NCBI GenBank assembly: GCA_965153455.1
Contig: OZ234502.1
Span: 6,169,495-6,233,494, forward strand
From: Sphagnum compactum
Taxonomy: Eukaryota; Bryophyta; Sphagnopsida; Sphagnales
Reading direction: 5' to 3'
DNA: 64,000 nt
Below the pieces are notes generated by a model. The model did no database searches. It saw only the letters and a program-made list of their open reading frames with translations, and was not told where the DNA came from. Of the stretch, positions 22,021-35,033 are shown one piece after another (the first letter of the stretch is position 1; each line of letters begins with the position of its first letter). A program made the position numbers and the translations under genes.

Positions 22021-25000
22021 CCTATTCATGTAGTGTACATACAGTCAACATACCATCATTGACCACAATTATGTCATTTGACGCACCCCCAATTCCTTTG
22101 ATGGATTCAACTGTGAGTCCAAAAGGTGAAAACAATGGAAGGACAAGGAGTTGGGGCACGCTCCCTGGCTCGCACCACTTTGGGGGTAGAGGGGCGTGCT
22201 GGAGTTCCGAAATTGGGACTAGGAAGAATGACAAACAAATCAATTACTCACACAGACCTACACAAACCAACCAATAAGTTGAATAGTGTGTAGTTCAAAC
22301 ACTTTTGGTGCATGAACGAGCCACGAACAAACATGGACTCACGAGACTCACCACAACCTGGACTTGGGGAAAGCCACCACCTTCCTCCTTATAGTGTTTT
22401 CTGTGCCTAGCCACGGGGCCAGCACCCAAATATCATTTTGTCCTTGGACTCCCAAGTTGGGAGTCTCGAAATTCCCGAAATTAGGACTCCTTGCGACTTT
22501 GGAAGCCCATAACTTCTTCTGCAAACCTCCGATTCAGATAAGGTTTCAAGCAAAGTTATAGCCTTTGTCAACAAATTTCCAATGATATGTGGCACGCCAC
22601 CTGCACACGAATAAATGGTGATTCTCGACTTTTAATGATCGGGAGTCAAATTGGCAACTTGACTCCCAACCCTTCTTTTGACCATAACTTATGTTTTAAG
22701 TATCCAAATGGATCATGCAAGCCCATTTTAACATCTAAGTTCCAAGAGCTTTCCAATGATATAAGGCACTCTTCAATCCAATGAGTTTTGACCCCTACAA
22801 TCGTGTTTTGAAGATTCGGAAGTCCATTAGGACTCCAACTACCAAAATGGGAGTTGACTTGAGAGAATTCACACTGACGACACTCCAATGCTCGAGGCGT
22901 ACCAATTGTTAAACATTCTTGTAAATAACACATGTTATTTTTCTAGATTAATTCTGAACTTATTGAATAATGTAATAAATATGCCATTGAATCAAATAAA
23001 CAATCTCCTACTTCGTATTCTAAATTTTGAACTTGTTGCAAACCATGTTTGGTTAATTCAATATCTACTTTTGTTATTTTCAAATTTCAATTTGATTATC
23101 TTTAACTTTGATTTTTGAAAATTATGTGAAATTTATCTTTGAAAATTGATATGAAACCAAATGAAAATTGAAATCAATTTAAATTTTCCAAAACAATATC
23201 AATTAAAAGTTGACCTAATTTTGCTTTAATTTTTAATCCACCCAATTTTTTCAATAAAATTAATTCTTGAGATCAATTCTTAAGATCTAATTCAAAATAT
23301 TAAAATCTTCACTTAAATTTTAAGGACTTTTTATTTTCATTATATGTATGTCAAATCGATTTTAAACTTTAATTTCAATATATGTTTTATTAAAAAAAAT
23401 CCTAATATTTTAATATGTATGGTTCTTGTAATTAAATTATTTATTTATTTATTTTAATGTGGAAACTTTTTTTTTCCAATGATAGTTCAATTCTTCTCTT
23501 TTAATGTTACATAAACAGTTCAAATATTATTTTTAAAAGCTTAATTATATAGATTATTTGTATGTCAACTTTTTCATATTTTTATGATATTTTGATATTT
23601 TAAAATATTAATACTTTGAAATTTCACTATCAATGACAAGGTTTGACTTTCAAATGAACTTCCTAGTTTTTCAAAACAAGTTTTTGAATCATCAAATTAC
23701 ATATTCAATCAAAATTTCCACAAAAAGTTATAGATTGAAACAAAGTTCCAACTTCAAAATAAGTTATTACTTTTGATATTTTTAAATATCAATATTTAAA
23801 TATGATTTGTTTGAATCTTTTCTATCAATAAAAGTGTTTGATTTGTATTTGATTAAGTCGCATAACCAAATCCCAATAGACCCCCAATTAGTCCTGGCCA
23901 AGAAGCATGCCCATTATGCAAGTACAAGAGAGAGTTCAAATTGAAATCAAATAAATTTGCAAGTTCTTCAAATAAGTTCTTGAATCCAAGCTCTAATTCA
24001 CAAAGTTCCAACTTCAAAACAAGTTATAATAATACATATTCAAGTTTTAATTGCAAGTTGAAGTTGTAAGTTTCAAAAATTAGTGTAGTATGTATATATA
24101 AAATATGTTCAATAAGTTTTTGTCCAAAAAAACAACAATATGTCAAATTGTACAAGTGAAGTCTCAAAATGTGATCCTCTACTTAAAATGTCATTTGTAC
24201 ATACTAATTTGAACTACAAACTTTTTTTTCTACCTCTACATTTTTTCCTTTGGATTTTTTTTCTTACCCCTCTATTGTTTTTGCACTTTTCCCTATTGTA
24301 TCTTTTTTCAAGCTAGTGTAACCCACGACCTTTGTTGTGCGACTTAAGACAAATTTGCCTTTAGGTTTTTTTTCCTAAATAGGCGAAGGAAAAATCCCTA
24401 TTTTGATCTGAAATCTTTAAGACTAATGAGCTTATGTCCAAGCAATGGCTCAATCCATGGGTCACACAATGTGCAGTCAAATTCTTCATTGCTAACCTAC
24501 TTGATTTTGCAAGCAATTTGAGGTTGAGATTGAACAGAAACCATACACTTACGGACCTGGCAATAGTAACCAACATCTCTATTTGTGAGAGATGGGAGAT
24601 GACATTTCTCACAAACGTTTTCGAAGCTAACTACACTAATTAGTGTTCCCACAACTTGCAATCACAACATTAAAAGCCATGGAATCAACATCCGTAACTC
24701 ACTTCATTATTTTTATTTCATTATAAGAAAGTTTTCAATAGAAAATTATTTCAAATTTGAACATACTCCAAAGTTGGTTGCGAAATTTTGACCCTCTGTC
24801 CTTTTTGTGTGGATTTCAATCAACCTTTTAACAACTGTAGCATCAAGAGTAGGAATCATAAAGATGGTAACATAGTTAGTTACCAACTGTTATTCACCAA
24901 ACCAAGAGCTTCTAATGTTTTTGACCAACATTATTGCAGGGCTACCAAACTACCAATATTGTGCATCTTAACCAACTGCATGTATTGTGCAAAGAACTCA

Positions 25001-28000
25001 AGATAAAATGATAATGCTTATGCATCATTACTGCCCAACCCATTTGCAACTAATAGGATAAAAACTTTGGCAAATTGCCCATATATCCCATTGACCACTA
25101 ACTTTATGGTTCCTAACTCCTCCAAATTTTCCCTTTGCAAATCCAAGATTGAATGTGTAAAAAAAAGTGCAGGCAAATAGGAAAAGGGTCAATCTGTTCA
25201 ATGACAATAGTAGCCCCAACTCTCAATATAAATTCCTAGTCTCCTTTCTCAAATATGTTTCTAAAAGTGACCCCGAAATTGAACACCCGTATGAAGGACC
25301 CCACATTCAAGCGAGGGGAAAAGGTAGAAACAAAGTTAAACCCTATAGGTCAAAGTTATTGTCAAGTATCCAAGTGGATCTGCTAAGTCACAATGGATAT
25401 TTTTTAACCCACTTCCAAGGACATTTGCAGACCCATACCTATTGACAATATAACCTTCAAAACAAGCACCAATCATTTTTTGTTGCACGTCAGTGATGCC
25501 AACATTCACAGGTGCAGTTCTTTTCGTGCTTGGGCTAGGTACTAGCTAAGCCGTGCAAATATTGCCAATAGGGGCATTCATATATTGCTCCATATTAGTG
25601 CTTGATAATGCCCATCAATATTCAAATGTCACCATGCTTCAAAATCTAATGTTATAGTCCTTCAAATTGACAAAGATAAAAATTATAATGCACCTTATGA
25701 TATGAATATCTATGACATTGGATAAAATTCCCATTACTTTTACATTTCACAATGTTATATTATTAATAAAAATGAAAAAAAAATCACAAAGACATATTCA
25801 TAACAAAGACTACAAATTGTTAGCTTGTTTGTTTTTCAAAATTGATGATGCAAGGTGACAAATTAGGTCCCAAATGGAACAAAATCTCAAATGAAATATC
25901 CAAAACTAGGTTTTGACAAATAAAATTAATAAGTAGTGGATCTAGGACTATGTGTGCTTAGGGTTCTTTCCATTGACCAAATAATACATACAACTAAACC
26001 TAATTAGACAATAGGTAGATATATAATTGGTATTGAGGCAAGTATAAAATTGATAGAAGTTTGATATTATCTTGAATACCTATTAAACTAGCATTAATAT
26101 AAAGTTGGTATTACTTTAATTCATAACAAACTAGTTTGGCATTTGATACTAATGTTGTGCGGTTAATGTAAATACACATATATGTGCCATGTAAAACTTA
26201 GTAAGTGCAAACATTTATTTGTTATGTATTTTATTTTTTTGCACTTACACAAGCTTATGTAAACGTTTGGGGTGTGAGTGTATATATCATATGCCCAAGT
26301 AATGAATATAAAAATTTGTAATCCATATTGATTAGTTGTGAATGCATCCCAAAGTTTAACGATTTTTATTACTGGGCCACTTTGATTGGCCCTTCACAGA
26401 ATTCAAAATAATAATAATAATAATAATAATAAGTAAATAAATAAATAAATAATGCTCCCCAAATATAAGCTTTTACTATCAACACAATCATATTTAAATG
26501 GCTCCCCATTGGCTCACTTATATGGAATACATGCCCACACTATTGAACGAAAGGTATGGGACAAATTATGATGTTATTAGAGAGTATCTTGCATTTACAT
26601 TGAGTGCATCTTGGGTGCATGTTGCACCACTTCATTGTTGGAGTATAATTTCCATTCCCAACTTTGTTCATCACCAATTTTGGCTTAGGCTTTTATAAGA
26701 GCTTAGGTACCTATTGTGATTCACATTAATTAGTTTAATTAATTAAGGTGTATCCCAAGTTCTTCTTTACTCCCCCATTTCCCCCTCAAAATAAAAGTTA
26801 CATGTTTTTACATGGCATTTAATATATATGGACTTAACCTAGGTTTACACTTACACAAAGTGTAAATAAATTCCATTGTGCCATTACACACACACACACA
26901 AAATGTAAGTGCATGATTTTTTTTCAATCAAAATTGGGCTAAACTATATACATGCACAACACTAGTTCAAATGTTCAAACACTTTACAATGACACTATGA
27001 AAACTAAATGATTACAAACATACAACATAACTTTGTCTCTTACTAATATAATATATACCCTACATGTTGAAAACTCAAAAATTCAAAACTTGATGTGCCA
27101 AAGTTAAATCCTCAAAACATATTAATTATTTGGTGGTTCCTTGCCAAACTCAATTGGAGACTAGTATTGATCATCTTGTCTTTCCATCACACCTATTACT
27201 CTCACCAATTGACATGTGTTGGTTGTTGCTGTTCATAGCACATATCCCAAACTAATAGTTCAAAGCTCTCTTATGGTCTAAATTCTTGAAAGTTTCTTGC
27301 CAAAGTATTATATTATAGGTGTACACCTAATCAAGAGGAAATCATGGAAGTGGGAAGTTTGAAATGTACCTACAAGATGGGTATTAGTAGATAGGTATCA
27401 CCAAATTGTATCTCCCTCCCAAGTTTGGAGTTTCCTATTACCTAGTGGCTCTATCATGTTGTAGATGTCAAGGGAGGTGCATATGGGGCTCAAGGAAGTC
27501 TGAACAAAAGGCAAATAGTTTATTTTGTGGCAAAATCATAGTTTGTCTAATGTTTAGTGACTCAACTTTTGCGGGTTTACAAACTGAAGGCCAAAGTAAC
27601 TTCATGTTGAGAGATGTTAGGTAAAATTACGAGAATAGGTATGAAGTTCCATACATTTGAAATGCATGTTTACACTTAAGCAGTATGAATTGTTTCTTGC
27701 AATATAAATGGTGCTGAATGTTGCTAGATTGAGGTGCTAGTTCTTAAAAAGTTGCTTAATTTTTTCTAGTTGAGAATGCTTGAACCATCATCTTTACACA
27801 CAATCTGCAAAGCATTAGACTAAGAACCTACCAGCACCCTGAATAGGCTTGCCACAAGGTCATGAGCCGAAGGCTAGGGACATGACATTGTATGTCAAAG
27901 TACCTTGCTCAAAGGTAAAATATTTTGTATGAAGGGAAGTACTTTTTGGGTCTCAAAGGTTTGGAGCATGATGTTTGTGCATCAAGGCATTTGTAGATGT

Positions 28001-30642
28001 GTACTATGCTTGAGCTTATAGATGTAATGAAGGCTTACATTCTAATTGAAAGTTGGAGGTTTTGACAATAAATTCATGCATTTCTTTGATTTTAAGAACC
28101 AACCACAAGGCATGCTGAAACATAGTTCAACTGTAGTTAACCGATCGTCTTGTGGAGCAAGCTGATAAAAAGTGGAAACTGTATGGATATGTGAATCTGG
28201 TATTCAACATGAGCACAGGCCTTTCAGTTGTGATGTAATCTCTGTTGGTGATCCATAATTTTGTCGTCAGTTCTAATCACCGTGGTACTGAGCATTTTTC
28301 TAAGATGAACATGGTCTACAGGATCTATTAAAGTGCTAAACATCTGGTCATTTTGTGTTGCACAACACTAATTGGATAGTATCGTTGTTTCGTTGTCCAA
28401 ATTCTGTTGTACATGGCGCTTTTTTTTCTCAGAGATTGTTTCAGGGTCCTAGTGTCTAACATTTCTGGGCAGGCAGGTCTGCATTGCTGCACCTCTGGCT
28501 GATGGCACAGTTTGCTGGGATGTAACATGGATTGACCCATACCTCCCGGTTGCCATACCCAACAATAACTCCGGGCCAGAACTGTCCTATGAAATATTTA
28601 TGGACATTTGTTGCCCCTCTGTTGATCTCACATGACCTCCATGCTGATGCCCACTGTTTTTCTAGCAATTTTTCTTTGTAGCCAAAGTGTAAATCATCCA
28701 TAGGAGGACATAGAAAAAGTGGTGGTTAGCCCTAGAAAGATGTAGGCAAAAATATGGCTATATATATACCAGATATAAAGTACAAATCCTTTTGCAGTCA
28801 TCCTTGTATAGTTTTTGCTACACACTGAAAACCAAATATATAGAAATATGGCTATTTTCACCTTTTATTTCCCCTCACTTTTGGAGCTTGAAAACCTCCA
28901 ATATCACTTTCATTTAGCATGTTTTAATATTTAAATTTGCATTTGGGTTTATAAAATTTTGCCAACAAAAAAAAGAGAAAGGCTGCTAGTGGCAGAGAAC
29001 CAAGATTGACAATTGCAGATCTTGCTTGTGTCTGTTGGCCAGAGCTGCAAAACATCCAGTTTGGACTTCAGACATTGGACAGTAACTAAATAACTGACAA
29101 AAGAACAGCCTACCATGCTTTGTTGCACAAGAAACTTGTGAATTTATATATTGAACAACTATCCATGCTAATGATCTTTTGAGATATAAACATGCCTGCC
29201 ATCTCTTTGTTGTCATCTGCCACCAACAATACAAAAAGAATTGTACACAAGTCATAGCCTGCTTTGAATTCTTCTTATTGTTACTTACCATTCAGAAATG
29301 GAGCACATATTTCCTCAACTGCACAGCACACATAACACCCTGTGTTGCAAATTCTGTCATCCATGGGTGCTGAAGAATCATGAGTTCACCACATGTCCTG
29401 CAGGAACTTATGGAGAAAGGGTTTAGGGCTGAGCTTCTCCATAAGCTGAACCCAGGTGCTATGTTGAGCATCTGAAACCCAAACATGATTCAACCCACCC
29501 ACTCCCAGTTTGGTGTGGTGCCATCTTTTCCACAGGTGCCATAAGCCTCCTCCTCAGTGAGGTATTAATTCATACAAAAGAAATGAAGTAACATACTCCC
29601 CACAAGCACTCATAATCCAAGCTCGGCATGGTAATCACTGGAAACATAAATGTACATAGCATTCATCTGCTGTCAGTCTAACCCTGCAACACTGGGTTTT
29701 CACCTAATGCCTCATATGTTGCGTGTAGTCACATGCGCATGAGATTGCAGAGAAAACTCCATGACAACATTGCAGGTACTGTTCTGTCAGCTCAAGCCAA
29801 ACTGAAACTAGCACTACAGGAATGAGTAGTCTTTATCCTCATGACTGGTCTTTACCTCAATGAGTCACTCACAAAGTGTCAGACTATCACCTTCATGATG
29901 ATTGGCAACACCCAGCTGACATAACTCCACCCCCACTGTCATCAGCTCCTAACAGTGAGTTTAGATAAGAATACAATACATGTTAAATTAAAAAAAGAAT
30001 CACATACTTGGTATGTGAAACCTGAAACCCTAAAATATTGATCATACTACACAAAGCAAGCCTGAAAACCCAAACTCAAAGCAAGAAACATGTTGCTCTA
30101 ATCATTAACAGTCCTTTGTTCTGTGGAAAAGCTCTGGCACAATGAATACTATAGTCTTGCCATGTCTGAAATCTAAGGCAAAACTAGACTGGAAATTGAA
30201 ACTCATACATCAACCAGTGAATACTATAAATTCATGCCAACAAATCAGCAAACTGAAATGTCTATGGAAAGCAATGATGAACATAAAATTCTGCAATAAA
30301 TGTAAGAACTTTGCACTCAATCACTTAAGCAACTTGTGCAACAGTGCTGGTATCACAAGCAGAGAAAATTGTACATTCAACAATACATTCTGAAGATGTA
30401 CTGCAATTGACTCCATTACAATATATAGCAATATTTGAAGGACTTGGGATCTGAAGGACTTGTTCCCCCATGAAGCAACAGGTTAAAAATTTGCATACAA
30501 ATATTGCATTATCTATGAACTTTCAAACTACCAACTATCTTTGAAGAAAGCTAAGAATTGAACAATTTGTTCACAAAGTAAATCCCCACTACATCTTTGA
30601 AGGAATGCAGAGGGCTTAGAAGAAAGTTTATTACATTTGTCA
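22021..30642. other. Gene-poor AT-rich stretch
   Basis: No gene could be supported. At 22500-22790 there is a diverged direct repeat of about 175 bp (CCATAACTT ... TTCCAATGATATRWGGCAC). At 26407-26452 there is an AAT/AAAT microsatellite. Minus-strand open frames at 24361-24612, 25028-25219 and 28456-28701 have somewhat protein-like composition but no recognisable family. Bases 30400-30642 are probably the 3' flank of the ABCG gene. Confidence 0.5.
26407..26452. repeat. AAT then AAAT microsatellite
   Basis: About eight AAT units followed by about five AAAT units. Confidence 0.9.
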
Positions 30643-32712
30643 TCATTGCCTTCTCCTCAAAAGCTTAAAACACAATACACCATAGCCAAGAAGGCGGTAG
30701 GTGATAGCAAAGCCCACCATGATAATCACATTCACCCATTTGTTTTCCCCTGTCAATCCAGATGCCGCCAATATATCCTCTCCTGAGAGTAAGCATCTGT
30801 CTGCAAAGATGGGGCCAAAGCACTTGTCATCGCCAACACTTGTGTATTCGTTGATGAGCAAAGCTTCCAATGGATACTTGAACAGAGAAGTGTAATGCAA
30901 GACAAGCCAATATTTGGGCATGTACTCCTTGCTTATGAAGTATCCGGAGAATAGAAAGAAAGCACCCATGAAGCCTGTGACCAAGGAATTGCCCATGATA
31001 AAATCTGAGACCATAGAACTGAAGAATGCCACAAATGAGTTGGCAGTTATTAGAAGAATCCAAATGACTAAGAGGAAAAAGAGAAATGCACTGTAGTTGG
31101 GTGCCAGTCCCACGAGCCAGTACGAAGGAACCACATAGAGCGTGGTAAGCAAGAACAAGAAGGGGAGGAAGACGATAGTGTTGGCCAGGACATAGGAAGA
31201 GACGCGATATGCGCCTCTGGAAGTTTCCCTGGCCAGTATCAGGCGCTCTTCGAGAAACATTGGGAGAGCCTCGATGCTAGAAGTCAGAAGAAAAGTGAGG
31301 GTGAAAGCCAGGAAACCCGCTCGCTCCTCGGCTCCTCGTGTTCCGTAACCCATGTGAACATAAATGCTTCCAAGTCCGAAACCTGCTCCAATTGCTTGAA
31401 TGGTGCGTGCTATGAGTAGCTGGCGGGTGCGGATTATGTTTTTGGAAAACCTGTGTGCAAGAACCATGACCTCCTTAGTACTTGAGTTGGCGAAGGTTAC
31501 CTTGTCGGCCTTCTGATCCAGCTGATGGTCCCTAGCTGGAGGTGGCGAAACTTTCTCTGCAGTGTCGTGCGTTGAAGAAGGATCCAGCTCGAAGAGATCC
31601 TGCAATGTCAGATCGGAAACACTATCCCCCTTCCTATTCAGCGACAGAATTCCGCTCTGTTCTGAGTTGAGGGAGTCGACCGCATCAATGGCGTACTCCA
31701 GCACATTGACTTGGGGTGGCACATGGTGACCTGCAGCAGCAAGGCGCGAAGACAAAAGCTCCAGCGGCCCGTAGTGCACCACAGAGCCGTGAGCGAGTAA
31801 CAAAACAGAGTTGATGAGCTGCAGTATCTGATATCCTGGCTGATGGATGCTTAGTATTATGGTGCGATTGTGAGACACGGCCATCGTGCGCAGCATTGCT
31901 ACGACGTGCAATGCAGCGGCGCTGTCGAGCCCGGAAGTTGGCTCGTCTAGGATCAAAACAGCTGGATCGTGGATCACATCCACGCCAATGGAAACTCTCC
32001 GTCTCTCTCCTCCCGACACGCCCCGAACACTCTCATTGCCTATCCTGGTGTTGGCGACATGGCTCAGCCCGAGCTCACTCATGAGCGCCTCGACTCGAAA
32101 GATTTTCTCCTTGGTTGGCACTGAAGAAGGCAGACGTAAACGCGCACTGTATAATAGAGTTTCTCGCACGGTGAGCATGGGGAACAGTGCGTCATCCTGC
32201 ATTACGTACCCCGAGATTCTGCGAAACCGTTGCATGTCCATGGGCAAACCATTGACTAGAATGCTACTGGAGGGACTACTTGGCTGGATACGTCCAGCCA
32301 GAACTTCCAGCAAACTCGACTTCCCGGCACCACTCGGACCCGCAACAGCCAAGATCTCTCCTGCTCGAGCTGTGCACGTCACATGCTTAAGCACGTATAG
32401 ATGGGTCGCCTTGCTCCTGTACTGCGCGATCTCCGCCTTCAAGCTTTCCAGCATTCCTTTGGGTGTTCCCTCCAACTTCACAATCTTATAAGACAAATCC
32501 TTCACCTCAATCTCATAGCTCTTGTTCCGTGAAGGCGACGGGGACGCCAAGCCAACCGCGATCTGCGACGCCTTAACATACGGGTACAACCTTCCGGAGT
32601 CTTTAGATAGTCCAGTACACTCCCCAGTACAACAACACACTATCTTACTCCGAGTGTTCGTCATCGGCGCTTTCCTTGTGTCCATCTCCCGAAACGCTCC
32701 CAAGCATGCCAT
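30643..32712 (-). CDS. ABCG-subfamily half transporter (WBC type), intronless
   Basis: A single exon of 689 codons. The N-terminal nucleotide-binding domain has Walker A GPSGAGKS (residues about 125-132), the signature VSGGERRRVSIG (about 232-243), Walker B VLILDEPTSGLDS (about 252-264) and H-loop SIHQPGYQI (about 288-296). A Ser/Glu-rich linker (about 350-420) leads to a membrane domain with six hydrophobic segments (about 440-680), including the FLFSGYFI region. This reverse order (ATPase before membrane domain) and the half size are diagnostic of ABCG. The DLSYKI and MQDDALFPMLTVRETLLYSARLRLP-type wording is closest to the intronless ABCG4/5/8/10/23 group of seed plants, some of which act in cuticle or suberin formation; the substrate here is unknown. 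It must dimerise to work, at the plasma membrane by family precedent. The start at 32712 is the first Met; a second Met nine codons later is possible. Confidence 0.93.
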   Translation of the reverse strand: MACLGAFREMDTRKAPMTNTRSKIVCCCTGECTGLSKDSGRLYPYVKASQIAVGLASPSPSRNKSYEIEVKDLSYKIVKLEGTPKGMLESLKAEIAQYRSKATHLYVLKHVTCTARAGEILAVAGPSGAGKSSLLEVLAGRIQPSSPSSSILVNGLPMDMQRFRRISGYVMQDDALFPMLTVRETLLYSARLRLPSSVPTKEKIFRVEALMSELGLSHVANTRIGNESVRGVSGGERRRVSIGVDVIHDPAVLILDEPTSGLDSAAALHVVAMLRTMAVSHNRTIILSIHQPGYQILQLINSVLLLAHGSVVHYGPLELLSSRLAAAGHHVPPQVNVLEYAIDAVDSLNSEQSGILSLNRKGDSVSDLTLQDLFELDPSSTHDTAEKVSPPPARDHQLDQKADKVTFANSSTKEVMVLAHRFSKNIIRTRQLLIARTIQAIGAGFGLGSIYVHMGYGTRGAEERAGFLAFTLTFLLTSSIEALPMFLEERLILARETSRGAYRVSSYVLANTIVFLPFLFLLTTLYVVPSYWLVGLAPNYSAFLFFLLVIWILLITANSFVAFFSSMVSDFIMGNSLVTGFMGAFFLFSGYFISKEYMPKYWLVLHYTSLFKYPLEALLINEYTSVGDDKCFGPIFADRCLLSGEDILAASGLTGENKWVNVIIMVGFAITYRLLGYGVLCFKLLRRRQ

Positions 32713-33343
32713 CCAGCTATGGAGGGATCAAACTCAGCTCAAGTAAATCCCCTAATCCCTCACACTACAAAACCCTGAACAACAAACTTATATGGACCTG
32801 CCTGCAACTACTTAGAAACCAGATCGAGAACAGAATTAGTATTCACATATCCATTCCCAAGCTTCCAAGACGGCACGCAGCCAACTCTAGCTACAAAAAA
32901 GCTTTCATGACAACAATGTCGACCACTATGCACATACACACATACAATGCAATGCAATGCAATGCCGTCTGTCTGTAAAGACAACCGGGCAAAATGTACA
33001 AACAAACAAACAAACAAAAAGAGAGTTGAGTTTCTTGAGCTGCAAAATAACTCAACACTCGCAAAGAGAGATGAGTTTCTTGACAAAAGAACTCTTAACA
33101 CTTGCAGCTGTTGCCAGCCTACCTGCATGCAGCTGAAGAAACCTCTCAAACAACTGCCACTTGATTTCTGTGTGTATTTTGAGGGATCTCTCCCAGCAGA
33201 AGAAAACCCTAGGGCATTATGCAAGGGGAGCTTCCCCAATTTTATACGTTCCCACGTTCCCATGGAAATAATATTTCCATTTTACAACATGAGAAAGAAG
33301 GTATGTAGGAAATTAAAAAAAGAGAGTTGTTTACACTACTTTA

Positions 33344-33462
33344 AGGGGAGGTTCCTGTACTCATTCATGCGTTCTTCTGAGGTTTGGGAACACGCTTGGA
33401 CTCATGCGTTCCTCTCGAGTGCCCCTCCCTCACGAGAACGCACTTGTATGGGAACCTCCCCT
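33344..33462. mobile_element. MITE-like unit of 119 bp
   Basis: Terminal inverted repeats AGGGGAGGTTCCTGTAC (33344-33360) and GTATGGGAACCTCCCCT (33446-33462) match at 15 of 17 positions, with further inner complementarity around GCGTTC. No clear target duplication was found. Confidence 0.5.
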
Positions 33463-33789
33463 ACAACAAATTCATAACTGATTGACCCCTGCCGAAGCAC
33501 CACTACTTACTACGTAGTCTAAGGACACAAATGGACACAATCATGTTCATTAATGGAAATTAAATAGCGGTAATAACTAACTAGCTAACTAATGCCTACC
33601 CTAAAGCGCTTTGAAGTTGTGTCCTTTGTTATTATGTGGGAGGCATCCCCAAGCACAATAACTCTGTCCATCCCTAGGGTCCCCCCCCCAAGCCCCAAGG
33701 AAAACCTTCATGAGCGGAAAATTGAACATAATAGAGTTATTTGTAAAGTCGTCACCCTGTCTTCACCTTGTCTTTGGGCTTGCTTTCAC

Positions 33790-33953
33790 CCCCTATCCCC
33801 TCTTTCTTTCAGTGGTCCCGGCAAAGTAAGGAAATTTTATTAAATCTCAGTAGTATGAAATGCTGAAACTCAGCCCTATCCCCTCTTTCAGTGGTCCCGG
33901 CAAAGTAAGGAAATTTTATTAAATCTCAGTAGTATGAAATGCTGAAACTCAGC
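33790..33953. repeat. 79-bp tandem duplication
   Basis: The block from CCCTATCCCCTCTTTC through GCTGAAACTCAGC occurs twice in tandem. The first copy carries an extra TTTC. A third, diverged copy of its first half is at about 37200-37255. Confidence 0.85.
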
Positions 33954-34858
33954 ATTTAATGCACAAGGTTCGAGAGTAATTATACTAGTTGTACAGGTAG
34001 GAGCAATGTAAATATATGTAGCAGCAGTGGAGGCGCTCAAGAAAAAGCAAAGGCAGGATGAAAACTCAGTTTACAACCAAAATTGGTGGGAAATCTAGTT
34101 TGGCGCCCTGTAATTTTGTTTTGTAAAATTTTCATTCCCAGTTACGGGTTTGACGCCCTTTTATGCCAAAACTGGCCGTTCTCGTCCCCCTAATCGCCTG
34201 ACTTTACCGATAACTCAAATATATTCCTCTAACAATATTTGAATTTGGAAGTGAAATCTGACATCGATTTGCACATCAATCTTTTCTTTTCTTTTTGGGG
34301 CGAAAAATCAAATGGCGACTCTGATCCAAAATTCTGGCGAAAAGTTCCTGGTTTTTTCAAAAACGAGTCGCCAAATTTCACTCGGTTTTAAAAGTTTTTT
34401 GGGGAGCGTGTTGCCACAACAAACAGGCTTGTCTATACACATTTAATGGTTCTGTACAAAACTGAAGTTGAAATCTGCCGTGGGAGGCTCGCCACCGCTG
34501 CTACCAGGATGATCCAGCGTTTTTTCTTCTGGCGAAATTTCGCTATTTTTTGACAAAGAGATTGGGAAAAATTTTGGAATTTTTATTTTCCTAGTGTAAA
34601 TTCGACTAATTTTGCTTCTTTTTTTTTGTTAAATTTCGCCATAATTTCAATATGAAAAAAATGAAAAAAAAAACACTGCCAGGATCTCGTGTATAAGTTC
34701 CCACCCTCAGCAAGGATTTTTAGCTTAACCGCATGTCAGCTGTGGTAGACTTTGGTGAACCAGCAATGGTACCATGGTAGAGTCCAGTGTTAAGCCATTC
34801 TTTACTTTTATGAAACACCTCTCATTCTGGTTCGAAAGAATAAATAGGGTCACTTTAG

Positions 34859-35033
34859 ACAAGGGTCCAGGGAGCTCATTGGTTTGCCTTCCAAAATGAT
34901 GCCATGTAGGCTAAATCACAATTTGATTTCTCTTGGGTCCTGAGTCCTTATCTAAAGGCCTTGGGACCAATTTAAAGTTCTTGACCAATAAGGAATGCTC
35001 GATTTCATTGGACCTTGCTCCTTGGACCCTTGT
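34859..35033. mobile_element. MITE-like unit of 175 bp
   Basis: Terminal inverted repeats ACAAGGGTCCAGGGAGC (34859-34875) and GCTCCTTGGACCCTTGT (35017-35033) match at 16 of 17 positions. It is non-coding, and no target duplication is obvious. Confidence 0.5.

Noticed and set aside
25370-25560. Decayed minus-strand coding fragment (PVNVGITDVQQKMIGACFEG-like reading)
   Set aside because: Protein-like in part but broken by stops and unlike any family I can name; too weak to annotate.
28456-28701. 81-codon minus-strand frame with several Trp and Cys residues
   Set aside because: No splice partners, no recognisable family and no supporting promoter or conserved motif.
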